From the NCBI GenBank assembly GCA_018333515.1, contig JAGXSZ010000012.1, positions 1 through 60,454 of the forward strand: a stretch of DNA of 60,454 nucleotides, written 5' to 3'. The notes below the pieces were generated by a model. That model saw only the letters and a list, made by a program, of their open reading frames with translations. It did not search any database and was not told where the DNA came from. Each line of letters opens with the position of its first letter. Position 1 is the first letter of the stretch. Source of the DNA: Actinomycetota bacterium (GTDB taxonomy: Bacteria > Actinomycetota > Aquicultoria > Aquicultorales > Aquicultoraceae). The position numbers were made by a program, and so were the translations under genes. Below are positions 41,296-52,678 of the stretch, in pieces.

Positions 41296-42735
41296 TTACT
41301 TCTTGACCTTGCTCGTCAAATACTCGTGGATGGCGTTTGCCGCTGTGCGACCCGCGCCGGCTGCGAGGATGACCGTCGCCGCGCCGGTGACGATATCGCC
41401 GCCCGCGTAAACGCCCGGCTTCGAGGTCGCGCCGTTCTCATCCGCTGTGATATAGCCCCACTTGTTGAGTTCCAGGTCGGGGGTCGAATCCGGGATAATC
41501 GGATTCGATTTGGTGCCGATAGACATGACGACGGTATCGACCTCGAGGATATACTCCGAACCGGGGATCTCGACCGGGCGACGCCTGCCGGACTCATCCG
41601 GCTCACCGAGTTCCATCTTGACGCACTTCATGCCGCGAACCCAGCCGCCTTCGCCGACAATTTCGGTCGGGTTGTTGAGAAGCCTAAAGTCGATACCCTC
41701 CTCTATCGCGTGGTGGACCTCTTCGGCGCGCGCGGGAAGCTCCTCCATCGAGCGTCGATATACGAGGTATACCTTCTCGGCGCCGAGGCGCAGAGCGGTT
41801 CTCGCCGCATCCATGGCGACATTTCCGCCGCCGACGACCGCGACGTGCCGGCCTTTCTGGATGGGCGTATCGTACTCCGGGAAGAGGTAAGCTTTCATCA
41901 GGTTGGTCCTGGTCAAGAACTCATTTGCCGAGTAAACACCGTTTAGGTTCTCGCCGGGGATATTCATAAACATCGGCAGGCCCGCGCCGGAGCCGATAAA
42001 GACCGCGTCGAAGTCGGCGAGCAGCTCATCGATGGTGCTCATCTTGCCGACGACCGCGTTGACCTTTAGGTCTACCCCAAGCGCCTTGATACCGTCGACC
42101 TCGGATTGAACGATTGCTTTCGGAAGCCTGAACTCCGGGATACCGTAGACGAGCACGCCGCCGGCTTTGTGGAGCGCCTCAAGGATGGTGACCTTGTGGC
42201 CCATCTTCGCGAGGTCGGCCGCGACGACGAGGCCGGCCGGGCCGGAGCCGACGACCGCGACCTTGAAACCGGAAGGCTTAGGTGCTACCACTTCGCCGTT
42301 GTTGCTTCCGCCATGCTCGCGCTCGTAATCGGCGACGAAGCGCTCGAGGCGACCGATGGCGACCGCTTCGTTCTTCTTTATCAGCGTGCAAAGCGCCTCG
42401 CACTGGCTCTCCTGCGGGCAAACCCTGCCGCAGACCGCCGGAAGCGGATTTTTCGTCTTGATCTCCTTGGCCGCGCCGATAAAATCGCCTTCCTTGACCT
42501 TTTTGATAAACTCCGATATCGGCACCTCGACCGGGCAGCCGGCGACACACGGCTGCTTCGCGCAGAACAGACAGCGGTTCGCCTCGCGCATCGCGTCTTC
42601 GGCGCTATAGCCCAGGGTGACTTCTTCAAAGTTTCCGCCGCGCGCTTTCGCATCCTGCTCAGGCATACCTGTGCGCGACTTGCGCAGCTCTTTCAATTCT
42701 TCTTTTGTATATTCCGGTATCTTAATCTCCGCCAT
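41296..42735 (-). CDS. nfnB: NfnB-type large subunit (NADPH-dependent, GltA-like)
   Basis: 479 residues. The N-terminal cluster domain has RCLFCAKQPCVAGCPVEVP and CGRVCPQESQCEALC (two 4Fe-4S sites). The FAD-binding motif is VAVVGSGPAGLVVAADLA, and the NADPH-binding motif VAVVGGGNVAMDAARTALRL is followed by YLVYRRS. The family is shared by glutamate synthase small subunit (GltD/GltA). Because the gene directly follows an NfnA-type subunit and no glutamate synthase large subunit is near, electron-bifurcating transhydrogenase NfnAB is the better reading. NfnAB couples NADH and reduced ferredoxin to NADP+ reduction in anaerobes. The Cys content is intact. Confidence 0.85.
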   Translation of the reverse strand: MAEIKIPEYTKEELKELRKSRTGMPEQDAKARGGNFEEVTLGYSAEDAMREANRCLFCAKQPCVAGCPVEVPISEFIKKVKEGDFIGAAKEIKTKNPLPAVCGRVCPQESQCEALCTLIKKNEAVAIGRLERFVADYEREHGGSNNGEVVAPKPSGFKVAVVGSGPAGLVVAADLAKMGHKVTILEALHKAGGVLVYGIPEFRLPKAIVQSEVDGIKALGVDLKVNAVVGKMSTIDELLADFDAVFIGSGAGLPMFMNIPGENLNGVYSANEFLTRTNLMKAYLFPEYDTPIQKGRHVAVVGGGNVAMDAARTALRLGAEKVYLVYRRSMEELPARAEEVHHAIEEGIDFRLLNNPTEIVGEGGWVRGMKCVKMELGEPDESGRRRPVEIPGSEYILEVDTVVMSIGTKSNPIIPDSTPDLELNKWGYITADENGATSKPGVYAGGDIVTGAATVILAAGAGRTAANAIHEYLTSKVKK

Positions 42736-42748
42736 TTCCTGCCTCTCC

Positions 42749-43588
42749 TTACTTCACACTCGGGACACAATTGCACTGGTAGTTCTCCATAGCGACCTTT
42801 TCCTCATTGAGATAGGTGCGCTGTCTGGACATCAATAGATCCCAATCGACCTGGTGGCCGTCGAAATCCGGTCCATCGGTGCAGCCGAACATCGTCTTGC
42901 CGCCGACCGATACGCGGCAGGCGCCGCACATGCCGGTGCCGTCGACCATAATCGGGTTGAGGCTGACGAATGTCTTGACGTTGTAGGGCTGTGTCGTAAG
43001 GGAGACGAACTTCATCATGATGGCCGGGCCGATGGCCATGACCCAATCGACGCCGTTCTTCTCTATCTCATCTTTAAGGACTTCGGTGACGAGGCCTTTG
43101 TGGCCCTTGCTGCCGTCGTCGGTGCTGACTAAAACCCGGTCGCTAAACTCGCCGAGTTCTTTCTCGTAAATAAGAAGGTCGGCCGAGCGCGCGCCGATTA
43201 TCGATGTTACCGTGTTCCCGGCCGTTTTAAGCGCTTTGCCGATAGGATACATCGGCGCCGCACCGAAACCGCCGCCGACCAGGGCTACGCGCCCATAATT
43301 CTCGATGGGGGTGGAATGACCCATCGGGCCCGCCACGTCGAGAACCTCGTCGCCGACATTTAGTGCGGCAAATTTCGAAGAGGTAACGCCGACCGTCATA
43401 ACGATAAGCCCAAGGGTTCCTTCTTCGGGATTGATGGCCGCGAGTGAAAGCGGAATCCGTTCTCCGTGGTCATCCACGCGGATGACCACGAACTGGCCCG
43501 CCTTGGCCGATTTGGCGATCTCCGGTGCCGAAATCTTAGCGGTGACCAGGTCGGATCGCAGAACTTGTTTTTCTAGAATCTTAGCCAA
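42749..43588 (-). CDS. nfnA: NfnA-type small subunit (ferredoxin-NADP reductase fold)
   Basis: 279 residues. An N-terminal FAD domain (HGERIPLSLAAIN) and an NAD-binding domain (RVALVGGGFGAAPMYPIGKA) are followed by the 2Fe-2S loop GTGMCGACRVSVGG with a further Cys in GCTDGPDFDG. This is the sulfide dehydrogenase/PyrK-like family. It lies 13 bp upstream of nfnB with a consensus promoter in front. It would bind NADH and pass electrons to ferredoxin within NfnAB. Confidence 0.87.
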   Translation of the reverse strand: MAKILEKQVLRSDLVTAKISAPEIAKSAKAGQFVVIRVDDHGERIPLSLAAINPEEGTLGLIVMTVGVTSSKFAALNVGDEVLDVAGPMGHSTPIENYGRVALVGGGFGAAPMYPIGKALKTAGNTVTSIIGARSADLLIYEKELGEFSDRVLVSTDDGSKGHKGLVTEVLKDEIEKNGVDWVMAIGPAIMMKFVSLTTQPYNVKTFVSLNPIMVDGTGMCGACRVSVGGKTMFGCTDGPDFDGHQVDWDLLMSRQRTYLNEEKVAMENYQCNCVPSVK

Positions 43589-43667
43589 TTTGCTCTCCTC
43601 TCCAATGATGCAAAAAAAACACAGAAACTCTGTAACGCTTGTAACTGCTATAGCAAAAGTACCTTAC

Positions 43668-43696
43668 ATCTTAGCTTTGCCGGTAAAAGTTGTCAA
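43668..43696 (-). promoter_or_regulatory. Promoter of nfnAB
   Basis: Minus strand TTGACA (43691-43696), 17-bp spacer, TAAGAT (43668-43673). Close to consensus, about 80 bp upstream of nfnA. Confidence 0.7.
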
Positions 43697-43876
43697 GATT
43701 TTGTCAAGCTTCTTAATCGGTGTTCGCAAAGCTCAACACCATAGTCGCAGCAATATCACGGAAGTTCGAGCGAAGACTAAAAAGGGTCCGCGCCTCCGGC
43801 GAAACCCTATCGACGATTTTCTGTTACCGGTAGGCTATTTTACCCTTGCCGACGGGACTTTTACGCGACCGGCACC

Positions 43877-44893
43877 CTACCCCGAAGCAACCTTCGCTTG
43901 TTTGTCGGACGATGGGTGCACCAACGGCTTGGCGTTTTCCGTGCCCTCCAGTTCCCATTTGCCGCACCGTCCGCCCCAGCAGGCGAGCGTCTTGCCTTCG
44001 GCCTGTATCTTAACGATTTCGCAATTATTCTCGCAGCCCTTGCAGTGAAAACTGCGCGTCTGATACTCGGCGGCCGAAACCGAGAACCCGTTGAAGTTGG
44101 TCGCGCCGTCACGCACGGCGGCTTTGGCCAACAACGCCGCCCCTATAGCGCCCATCACGTGGTGGTGCTCGGGAATGACGACCTCCATCTGGAGCGCCTC
44201 TTCGAACGCGCGCTTCATGCCGGCGTTCGCCGCGACCCCGCCCTGAAAGACGATGGGCGCGGCCAACTCCTTGCCTTTAGCGAGGTTGTTGAGGTAATTG
44301 CGGACCAGCGCCTGGCAGAGACCGTAGACGATATCCTCCATGCGATAGCCTATCTGCTGCTTGTGAATCATATCCGACTCGGCGAAGACCGAGCAACGCC
44401 CGGCTATCTGGCACGGGACGGCCGCTTTGAGCGCGTGCCCTCCGAACTCTTCGATAGGGATGCCGAGGCGCGCCGACTGGTGGTCCAGGAACGAGCCTGT
44501 CCCCGCCGCGCAGACGGTGTTCATCGCGAAATCGACGACGATTCCGTCGCGGAGCAAGATGATTTTCGAATCCTGTCCGCCAATCTCAAGGACCGTGCGC
44601 ACCTGCGGCGCCACATGGGAGGCGGCGATGGCGTGCGCGGTAATCTCGTTCTTTATGATGTCCGCGCCGATGATGACGCCGCTTAAGTAACGGGCGCTCC
44701 CCGTCGTGCCGACCCCGGCTATCTCGACAGCGTGCGCCAAATCGCTCTCAAGCTCTTTTATCCCCTCTTGCACGGCGTTTATCGGCCGCCCTTGCGTCCG
44801 GCGATAGATGAGGCTTACCACCTCACCCCGCTCGTCCAATACCACCAGGTTCGTGCTGACCGAACCAACGTCTACGCCCAAAAAACCCCTCAT
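43877..44893 (-). CDS. 2-hydroxyacyl-CoA dehydratase activase-like ASKHA ATPase
   Basis: 338 residues from the ATG at 44891-44893, 9 bases after GGAGG; a longer frame starts at 44914. The actin-like ATPase core has GVDVGSVSTNLVVLDERG and LEIGGQDSKII. The Cys of NTVCAAGTGSFLDHQ and of GRCSVFAESD bind the 4Fe-4S cluster shared by the dimer. The C-terminal extension has four further Cys (CKGCENNCEIVKI, CWGGRCGKWEL), possibly a second metal site. Activases of this family hydrolyse ATP to push an electron into a dehydratase or reductase. The two partners that follow are DUF2229/HgdB-like, so this is the three-part system of unknown substrate found in many anaerobes. Confidence 0.88.
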   Translation of the reverse strand: MRGFLGVDVGSVSTNLVVLDERGEVVSLIYRRTQGRPINAVQEGIKELESDLAHAVEIAGVGTTGSARYLSGVIIGADIIKNEITAHAIAASHVAPQVRTVLEIGGQDSKIILLRDGIVVDFAMNTVCAAGTGSFLDHQSARLGIPIEEFGGHALKAAVPCQIAGRCSVFAESDMIHKQQIGYRMEDIVYGLCQALVRNYLNNLAKGKELAAPIVFQGGVAANAGMKRAFEEALQMEVVIPEHHHVMGAIGAALLAKAAVRDGATNFNGFSVSAAEYQTRSFHCKGCENNCEIVKIQAEGKTLACWGGRCGKWELEGTENAKPLVHPSSDKQAKVASG

Positions 44894-44956
44894 GCCATAC
44901 ATCCTCCGAATCAAGTTATCAGTATATCAGTAGCCGGCTATAGGTGTTATTGCTAA

Positions 44957-44981
44957 CGTGGCTCAGGACTTTAGCCCTGAC
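44957..44981 (-). repeat. Dispersed short repeat, copy 1
   Basis: Minus strand GTCAGGGCTAAAGTCCTGAG then CCACG. The same element occurs at 53841-53865 with two changes. Self-complementary around GGGCTAAAGYCC. Confidence 0.55.
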
Positions 44982-44988
44982 TGCCCGC

Positions 44989-46104
44989 TTACCGCACGCT
45001 CCCGACCGCTTCTAGCGACTTTCTTTCTTTGTATGCTTTCTTACTTGCGAGAAGGTCGATGAAGGCTTCGATGCGCGTGAGCACGCCGGCTTTACCCGTC
45101 TGCTCATCGATGACGAGCGAGAGGGTCGGGATGTCGAAATCCTTGCTTATCCGCGGCAAAATCGATTTCGCTATGATGTCGGGCATACAGGTAAACGGGA
45201 AGAGGTGGAGTACCCCGTCGAAGCCCTCCTTCGCGAATATGACGGTATGCCCGACGCTCGGCAGGCCTTCGCCGCCCACAAAGTGGTTGAGGTACGGCTT
45301 CGCCGCGCGGGCCACCTCGTCGTTGCTAATCCCCGAGACCTGGTTTTCCTTCGAGGGACTTATCCAGTCGGTCAGGTAGACCGCCCGCTCCAGAGATATG
45401 CCCATGTGCCCGAGGTGCTCTTCGATGTCGAAATTGACGAAGGGCTCAAGGAGCACATAAAACTCGCCGATGACGCCCATCTTCACGCACGGCCGCTCCA
45501 TATCTTTTTCGACGGCCTCCAGAATGGCGAAGGCCGCCGCCCTGGCCGCCTCTATCTCGTCTTCGCTTATAGCGGGGCGCATCGTCTCGAGCGCCTGCTT
45601 GTATGCTTTGGTCGTGGCGCCGCGCGCGGCCTCGTACGCCCGGTACTTGAGCGCATACTTCTCGAGTTCGTCCAAGATGCGCGCTTTGCGAAACGACACC
45701 TTTATCAGACGCCAAATCTCATAGATAGATTTGCCCGGCGCCAAAACCTTGAGCGTATCGACGAATTGTTTGAGGCCCGCAGGCGGCGGCTCTAAGACGA
45801 CCATGTCGAACTTAAAGCCGGCGTCGCGCAGGACACACTTTTGTATCTCGGCGTAGTAGCCGAACCGGCAAGGCCCGATGCCGCCGGCCATCAAGAGCGT
45901 GTCCGCTCCCACACCCAGCGCTTCGATAAAATTGCCGATGGTTATTTTAAGCGGCAGGCAGGCAAACTCGGGCGCGTAGCCCACACCCAACTGCAACGTT
46001 TTAATCGTCGTCTTCGGGGGGACGATATAATCGAGTCCCGAGCGGTCGAAGACATCCGAGAGGACCATCTCCAATTTTCCCATATGGGGAAAGGTAACTA
46101 TCAT
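44989..46104 (-). CDS. HgdB/DUF2229-like partner of the activase
   Basis: 371 residues: CLPLKITIGNFIEALGVGAD, GGIGPCRFGYYAEIQKCVL and FTCMPDIIAKSILPRI. Cys residues in the first, second and third blocks could hold a 4Fe-4S cluster, as in HgdB. The C-terminus (SLVIDEQTGKAGVLTRIEAF) is nearly the same as that of the next gene upstream. The family belongs to the 2-hydroxyglutaryl-CoA dehydratase D-component group, but no CoA-substrate dehydratase subunit pair is present. It starts directly after the preceding gene's stop. Confidence 0.82.
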   Translation of the reverse strand: MIVTFPHMGKLEMVLSDVFDRSGLDYIVPPKTTIKTLQLGVGYAPEFACLPLKITIGNFIEALGVGADTLLMAGGIGPCRFGYYAEIQKCVLRDAGFKFDMVVLEPPPAGLKQFVDTLKVLAPGKSIYEIWRLIKVSFRKARILDELEKYALKYRAYEAARGATTKAYKQALETMRPAISEDEIEAARAAAFAILEAVEKDMERPCVKMGVIGEFYVLLEPFVNFDIEEHLGHMGISLERAVYLTDWISPSKENQVSGISNDEVARAAKPYLNHFVGGEGLPSVGHTVIFAKEGFDGVLHLFPFTCMPDIIAKSILPRISKDFDIPTLSLVIDEQTGKAGVLTRIEAFIDLLASKKAYKERKSLEAVGSVR

Positions 46105-47061
46105 CTATTGCCGCCTCCATCTGAGCATGTCCACAAAAGCCTCGACCCTGGTTATCATGCCGGCTTCGCCGCTGTGCTCGTCGACGACGAGCGACATTAG
46201 CGGCATGCCGCCCTTGCGCCTCACCTCGCTCTCGAGCAACGTCTGGATGAGCGAGTCGGGCCCGCAGGCGAACGAGAGCACATAAATTATACCGTCGACC
46301 GATTTGGTGTTGAGCCAATGAAACACCGAGCCGACGACCTCTCGCTCGTATGACCAGAAGAGCCGTTTCGGCAACTTGCCCGCCTCGCGGTGGAGAAGAG
46401 CGGGCGAGAGCATATCGGTCGTGACGACATCGACATCCCACTGGCGCAGTTTCTTGATGAGATTGAGACTGGTATAAGGGTCGTAGATGTTATAAGGGTG
46501 ACCGGCGATACCGATACGCAGGCTGCCCCCGGATGGCGCCGCCGCCTCTCCGGCCATCGCCTCCACCGGCGTCAGGCCGGCTTCGAGACGCCTTTCATAG
46601 GCCTTCTGCGCCGCGATACCCGAACCCCAAGCCCTGATTATGCGCATCTTGCGGCGCGTAAATGTCTTCCCGAAAGCAAGGATAGCCTCGTAACGCTTGC
46701 GCCGGCTCAGCCTGCTATTGAAGACCGGGTCGAGGATGTCCGGGAGCGACCCGTCGACGGAGCGCGCCAAATCGGGCAGGCCCAAGAACTTCGGGCAGGT
46801 ATAAGCCCGCTTCTCAACGCTTACGACACGCGGCACAAAGAGCGCGTCCGCCTTGTCTTTCAAGTCGACGAGATGCCCGAAGAAGACCTTGACCGGCAGG
46901 CACAGCTCGTTTTCTCCGAGCGATGTGCCGGTATTTATCATCTTCTTCGTGGTCGAACCGGAGACCACTACCTCCGCCCCGAGCCCTTCCAGGAAAGTGG
47001 ACCAAAGCGGGTAATATTTGTAATAGAGAAGCGCCTGCGCTATACCCACGGTGGCACCCAT
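46105..47061 (-). CDS. DUF2229 activase-associated protein
   Basis: 318 residues from the ATG at 47059-47061, 10 bases after GGAGGG. It opens with GATVGIAQALLYYKYYPLW, then ENELCLPVKVFFGHLVDL and EKRAYTCPKFLGLPDLA, the DUF2229 pattern, and FACGPDSLIQTLLESEV. It ends in SLVVDEHSGEAGMITRVEAF, the same terminal motif as the next gene. The paralogous ends suggest a heterodimer with the 44989-46104 product, activated by the ASKHA ATPase. It is the first gene of this three-gene operon. Substrate unknown. Confidence 0.82.
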   Translation of the reverse strand: MGATVGIAQALLYYKYYPLWSTFLEGLGAEVVVSGSTTKKMINTGTSLGENELCLPVKVFFGHLVDLKDKADALFVPRVVSVEKRAYTCPKFLGLPDLARSVDGSLPDILDPVFNSRLSRRKRYEAILAFGKTFTRRKMRIIRAWGSGIAAQKAYERRLEAGLTPVEAMAGEAAAPSGGSLRIGIAGHPYNIYDPYTSLNLIKKLRQWDVDVVTTDMLSPALLHREAGKLPKRLFWSYEREVVGSVFHWLNTKSVDGIIYVLSFACGPDSLIQTLLESEVRRKGGMPLMSLVVDEHSGEAGMITRVEAFVDMLRWRRQ

Positions 47062-47417
47062 GTGCTGATTACCCTCCAACCGTCAAAATCACAAATTTCT
47101 TATTTTTTTGTACTACGATTATTCAACCACTATATACCCGATTCCTGCTCGTTCTGACAAATTCTCTCCCGACCTCCGCGATGCCGCAACCTGACTTCTC
47201 CGCAGTCAAAAATATGACGAATCCAAGGGTCGGTTTTTGAGCGATCTGGAAAAGTAGCCGCTGATTGGCCGGATAATAGACGCGAAACTTGCGCCGGTCA
47301 CTTCCTGTTAAACGACAAACCCCGCGGATTAATCCGCGGGGTTTGTCGTTGATTATTCCGTCGCCGCAAGCAGGTATTGCCAAAGGCTTTTATTGCGCCC
47401 GCTATCTAGCCGCGCGA
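47062..47417. other. Gap between the anti-sigma-like gene and the activase operon
   Basis: About 355 bp without a gene. It holds the perfect palindrome at 47311-47350 (listed separately). Next to the DUF2229 gene, minus-strand TTGAAT and TAAGAA 18 bp apart are a weak promoter candidate. Confidence 0.4.
47311..47350. terminator. Perfect 40-bp palindrome, strong terminator
   Basis: AACGACAAACCCCGCGGATT is followed at once by its exact reverse complement (20-bp arms, no spacer). It lies 68 bp after the anti-sigma-like gene and upstream of the activase operon. The GC core with A/T flanks fits a bidirectional terminator of the heat-shock/sigma transcript. Confidence 0.7.
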
Positions 47418-48881
47418 CTACTCTCGGGCTTCATTTTCTATTTCGGTATCGCCGACTTCCTCGTTATTGTCTTCGACTGCGGGAGCGGCCGGGGTCGGCT
47501 GGGTCGGCTTGTCGCCAGACCTTTTATCGTCTTCCGCGTCATCGGCATCCTCGCGCTTAACGTCTTTACCGTCGGTCGCAGGCTCATCGTCTTCATCCTT
47601 CGAAGAATCGCCGGTTTGCCTGTCGTCCGCCTTACCCTCGATTACGTCATCGAACGTATCGAGTGTCGGGTCCGCTTTAATCGCCTCTTTAAGCTTTGCC
47701 AACGCGTCGGCCTCAGAGAGCCCGTCTTCTTTTATGTCTATCATCGCCGATACTATGGTGGTCAGCTCTTCCAGGCCGATATCGGCTTTTATCGCTTCCC
47801 TAAGCGTCGCCATAGCTACATTTCCGGCTATCCCCGCTTCGTGCATATCGATTAACGCCGCGGTGATCGTACTGAACTCCTCTAAAAACTTTTCTTTATC
47901 GAGACCGAGTTCCTTATCCAGATTGAGCAGCGCCGGATAATTCTCAGAAGATATCCCCGCTTCGTGCATATCGATTAACGCCGCCGTTATGGTGGTTAAC
48001 TCCTCCAGGCCCGGGTCGGCTTTGAGCGCGCCTTTCAATGCGTCCACAATAACCGACTCCGCAATCCCGGCCTCGGCCATATCGATCGCCGCGGCCACTA
48101 TCGTCTCGAATTCCTCATGAAGCTTTTCCGGCTCGACGCCCGCGTTTTTGCTCTCGCCAATCAAAACCAGCAAGGCCTCGACGCTCTTGGGCGATATCCC
48201 CGCTTCGATTAAATCGGCATAATCTTCAGGAAGCAGCCCCTTCGCACTCGCGGCCTCGTACAGCTCGTTGCTGATGACAACACTTACCACGTTAGCAGCC
48301 ATGCCGCTCGCGGCTAACGCGTCCTCCGCGGCCTCGCCCGCAACATCGGCCACATCGCCCAAATCACTCAGTCCATCCGCTTCAGGGTCATTCGCAGGAC
48401 GTAAGGCTATAACTACCTCCGCATCGCGCACCAAAAACCCCTCCGAAACGAGCGCGTCAATGATTCCGCCCAACGCTTTTTTCAAATCCGCATCCGCCAC
48501 GTCGAGCTTGGCCAGCAGCTTGCTTCCATCTTCATTGAGACCCTCAATCCCGATTACTGTGTTATTCTTGTCGAGCGCGAGCTGCAACGACGGATTGACC
48601 TGCAGTGTTAGATACGCGCTCGTCTGCTCGCCGGTGAAGAAGGGTATTACCCCGGCGACCGCAAACAACAACACGAGAGCGGGTACGATCACTATCAACT
48701 TGGATTTCATGCTTATCACTCTCCTAAATCTCCTGAAGGGCGCCGATAGGGCACCCCCTTGTCTTTTCTGGAGACAACCCGAGCTGAGTAACGCCCTTCT
48801 CAGATTTTGCCTGTGAGCCGGCGCATCGAGTTCGGGAAGGTCCAGGCTTTCCAGTTTTTCGATAATGTCTTTCTTTTCCAC
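47418..48881 (-). CDS. RsgI-like membrane anti-sigma factor with helical repeats
   Basis: 487 residues. Residues 1-57 are cytoplasmic (DIIEKLESLDLPELDAPAHR). A membrane helix spans about 60-82 (LIVIVPALVLLFAVAGVIPF). Residues 88-180 (YLTLQVNPSLQLALDKNN) fit the RsgI middle domain. About four repeats of 38-40 residues follow between 250 and 415, of the form EELTTITAALIDMHEAGI. The last 70 residues are a very acidic Asp/Glu/Lys tail. The sigma factor gene directly upstream (58 bp) is the likely partner, held by the cytoplasmic part until an outside signal acts on the repeats. Extracellular ligand unknown. Confidence 0.78.
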   Translation of the reverse strand: MEKKDIIEKLESLDLPELDAPAHRQNLRRALLSSGCLQKRQGGALSAPFRRFRRVISMKSKLIVIVPALVLLFAVAGVIPFFTGEQTSAYLTLQVNPSLQLALDKNNTVIGIEGLNEDGSKLLAKLDVADADLKKALGGIIDALVSEGFLVRDAEVVIALRPANDPEADGLSDLGDVADVAGEAAEDALAASGMAANVVSVVISNELYEAASAKGLLPEDYADLIEAGISPKSVEALLVLIGESKNAGVEPEKLHEEFETIVAAAIDMAEAGIAESVIVDALKGALKADPGLEELTTITAALIDMHEAGISSENYPALLNLDKELGLDKEKFLEEFSTITAALIDMHEAGIAGNVAMATLREAIKADIGLEELTTIVSAMIDIKEDGLSEADALAKLKEAIKADPTLDTFDDVIEGKADDRQTGDSSKDEDDEPATDGKDVKREDADDAEDDKRSGDKPTQPTPAAPAVEDNNEEVGDTEIENEARE

Positions 48882-48939
48882 TTAAATCGCCCTTCCTGTA
48901 CGTATAACGCCTTACTCCGCAAAAGGTTGCAAAATATCC

Positions 48940-49560
48940 CTACTTATCCATAGATTTTCTTAATCTTTCTAAGCCCCGATGGAGCAGCGACTTTACCGTA
49001 CCTTCGGATTTTCCCAGAATGCTTCCGATTTCTTTAATCCGTTTCGCTTCAAAGAAACGGAGCACGATGACTTCTTGGTATTTGAACGGCAATTCGCTGA
49101 TCTTTTTCCGACACGCAAGGAACTCTTCGTAGCGGTTTAGGGCATCTTGGACTTCGATAAACTCCGCCTCCAGGTCATAGCCGGAATCGAGCGCGAGTCC
49201 CTCCGCCTCCAGCAAATAATCGAGCGAGGCCGTCTTGTACGTGCCCTTCCTGAAGTAGCTTCTCGCTTCGTTGGTCGCGATTTTGTAGAGCCATGCGGAA
49301 AACGATAGGCCTCTCCATTCAAATCTCTTAAGGCCTTTCATCGCCTTATAAAACGTCTCGGCGGTTATGTCTTGCGCAAGTTCTATATCTCCCGTCATTC
49401 TAAGGATATAGTTGAAAATGCTTGAATAATACGCGTCGTACAGCCGCCCGAACGCCGCGGGGTCGCTCTGTGCTTGCTCTATTAAATCCTCTTCATCGGC
49501 AAAATCTGCCTCGTCTGCGAATATCACGGGCCTGCGGCAATCCTTCCCGCTAAGACTCAT
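48940..49560 (-). CDS. ECF-type sigma-70 factor
   Basis: 206 residues from the ATG at 49558-49560; a ribosome binding site is weak. Region 2 is FGRLYDAYYSSIFNYILRMT then AQDITAETFYKAMKGLKRFE. Region 4 is ELPFKYQEVIVLRFFEAKRI then LGKSEGTVKSLLHRGLERL. There is no region 3, as in ECF (group 4) factors. It lies 22 bp downstream of clpB and upstream of the membrane anti-sigma-like gene, so it may be transcribed with the heat-shock operon and released by an envelope signal. Confidence 0.9.
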   Translation of the reverse strand: MSLSGKDCRRPVIFADEADFADEEDLIEQAQSDPAAFGRLYDAYYSSIFNYILRMTGDIELAQDITAETFYKAMKGLKRFEWRGLSFSAWLYKIATNEARSYFRKGTYKTASLDYLLEAEGLALDSGYDLEAEFIEVQDALNRYEEFLACRKKISELPFKYQEVIVLRFFEAKRIKEIGSILGKSEGTVKSLLHRGLERLRKSMDK

Positions 49561-49582
49561 AGTATGAATAAGTAGGCCGCTC

Positions 49583-52174
<2,592 letters not shown>

Positions 52175-52198
52175 CTTCTTTCACCTTCTTGCATGCGC

Positions 52199-52582
52199 TT
52201 AGCACTTCTCTTTGCGGAGCACGATCTTGCCCCGGCGCATCGGCACGAGGGCGCTCTGCCGTATCTTGCCGAGTTCTTCGTCGAGCGCGCCCCGGAGCTT
52301 GGCGGTCTGCTTCTCGAGCGCCTCCATAAGCCCCTGCAGTTCTTCAATCTCGTCTTGGAGTTCGAATATCTTGACGACCCCGGCTAGGTTTACGCCGAGT
52401 CCCTGGGTGAGCATCTGTATTAGCTTTAAGCGGTCGACATCGCGCTGCGAGTACAACCTCGTCGAACCCTGGGTACGCTTCGGGTCGATAAGTTTCTTCC
52501 GTTCGTAAATGCGGAGCGTCTGCGGGTGCATCCCCGCGAGTTTCGCCGCCACGCTTATCATATAAACCGGCTCGTCGTACAT
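52199..52582 (-). CDS. hspR: Heat-shock repressor HspR (MerR family)
   Basis: 127 residues. MerR-type winged helix: [40 protein letters not shown], followed by a helical dimerisation part ([17 protein letters not shown]) and a basic tail. HspR binds the HAIR element and, with DnaK as co-repressor, limits transcription of its own operon. It lies between dnaJ and clpB. A degenerate HAIR-like site overlaps the dnaK promoter at 56397-56417. Confidence 0.94.
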   Translation of the reverse strand: MYDEPVYMISVAAKLAGMHPQTLRIYERKKLIDPKRTQGSTRLYSQRDVDRLKLIQMLTQGLGVNLAGVVKIFELQDEIEELQGLMEALEKQTAKLRGALDEELGKIRQSALVPMRRGKIVLRKEKC

Positions 52583-52678
52583 CTTCTCTCCTTAGGGGAC
52601 GTTGTTTCCAGTGCGTCCTAACTTCCCACTCCAAATATCATTGAACAATCGCACGGCCCTTAGGTCTCGCGATTCGCG

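Noticed and set aside
41296-42735. Glutamate synthase small subunit (gltD)
   Set aside because: Same family, but the adjacent NfnA-type gene and lack of a large glutamate synthase subunit favour NfnB.
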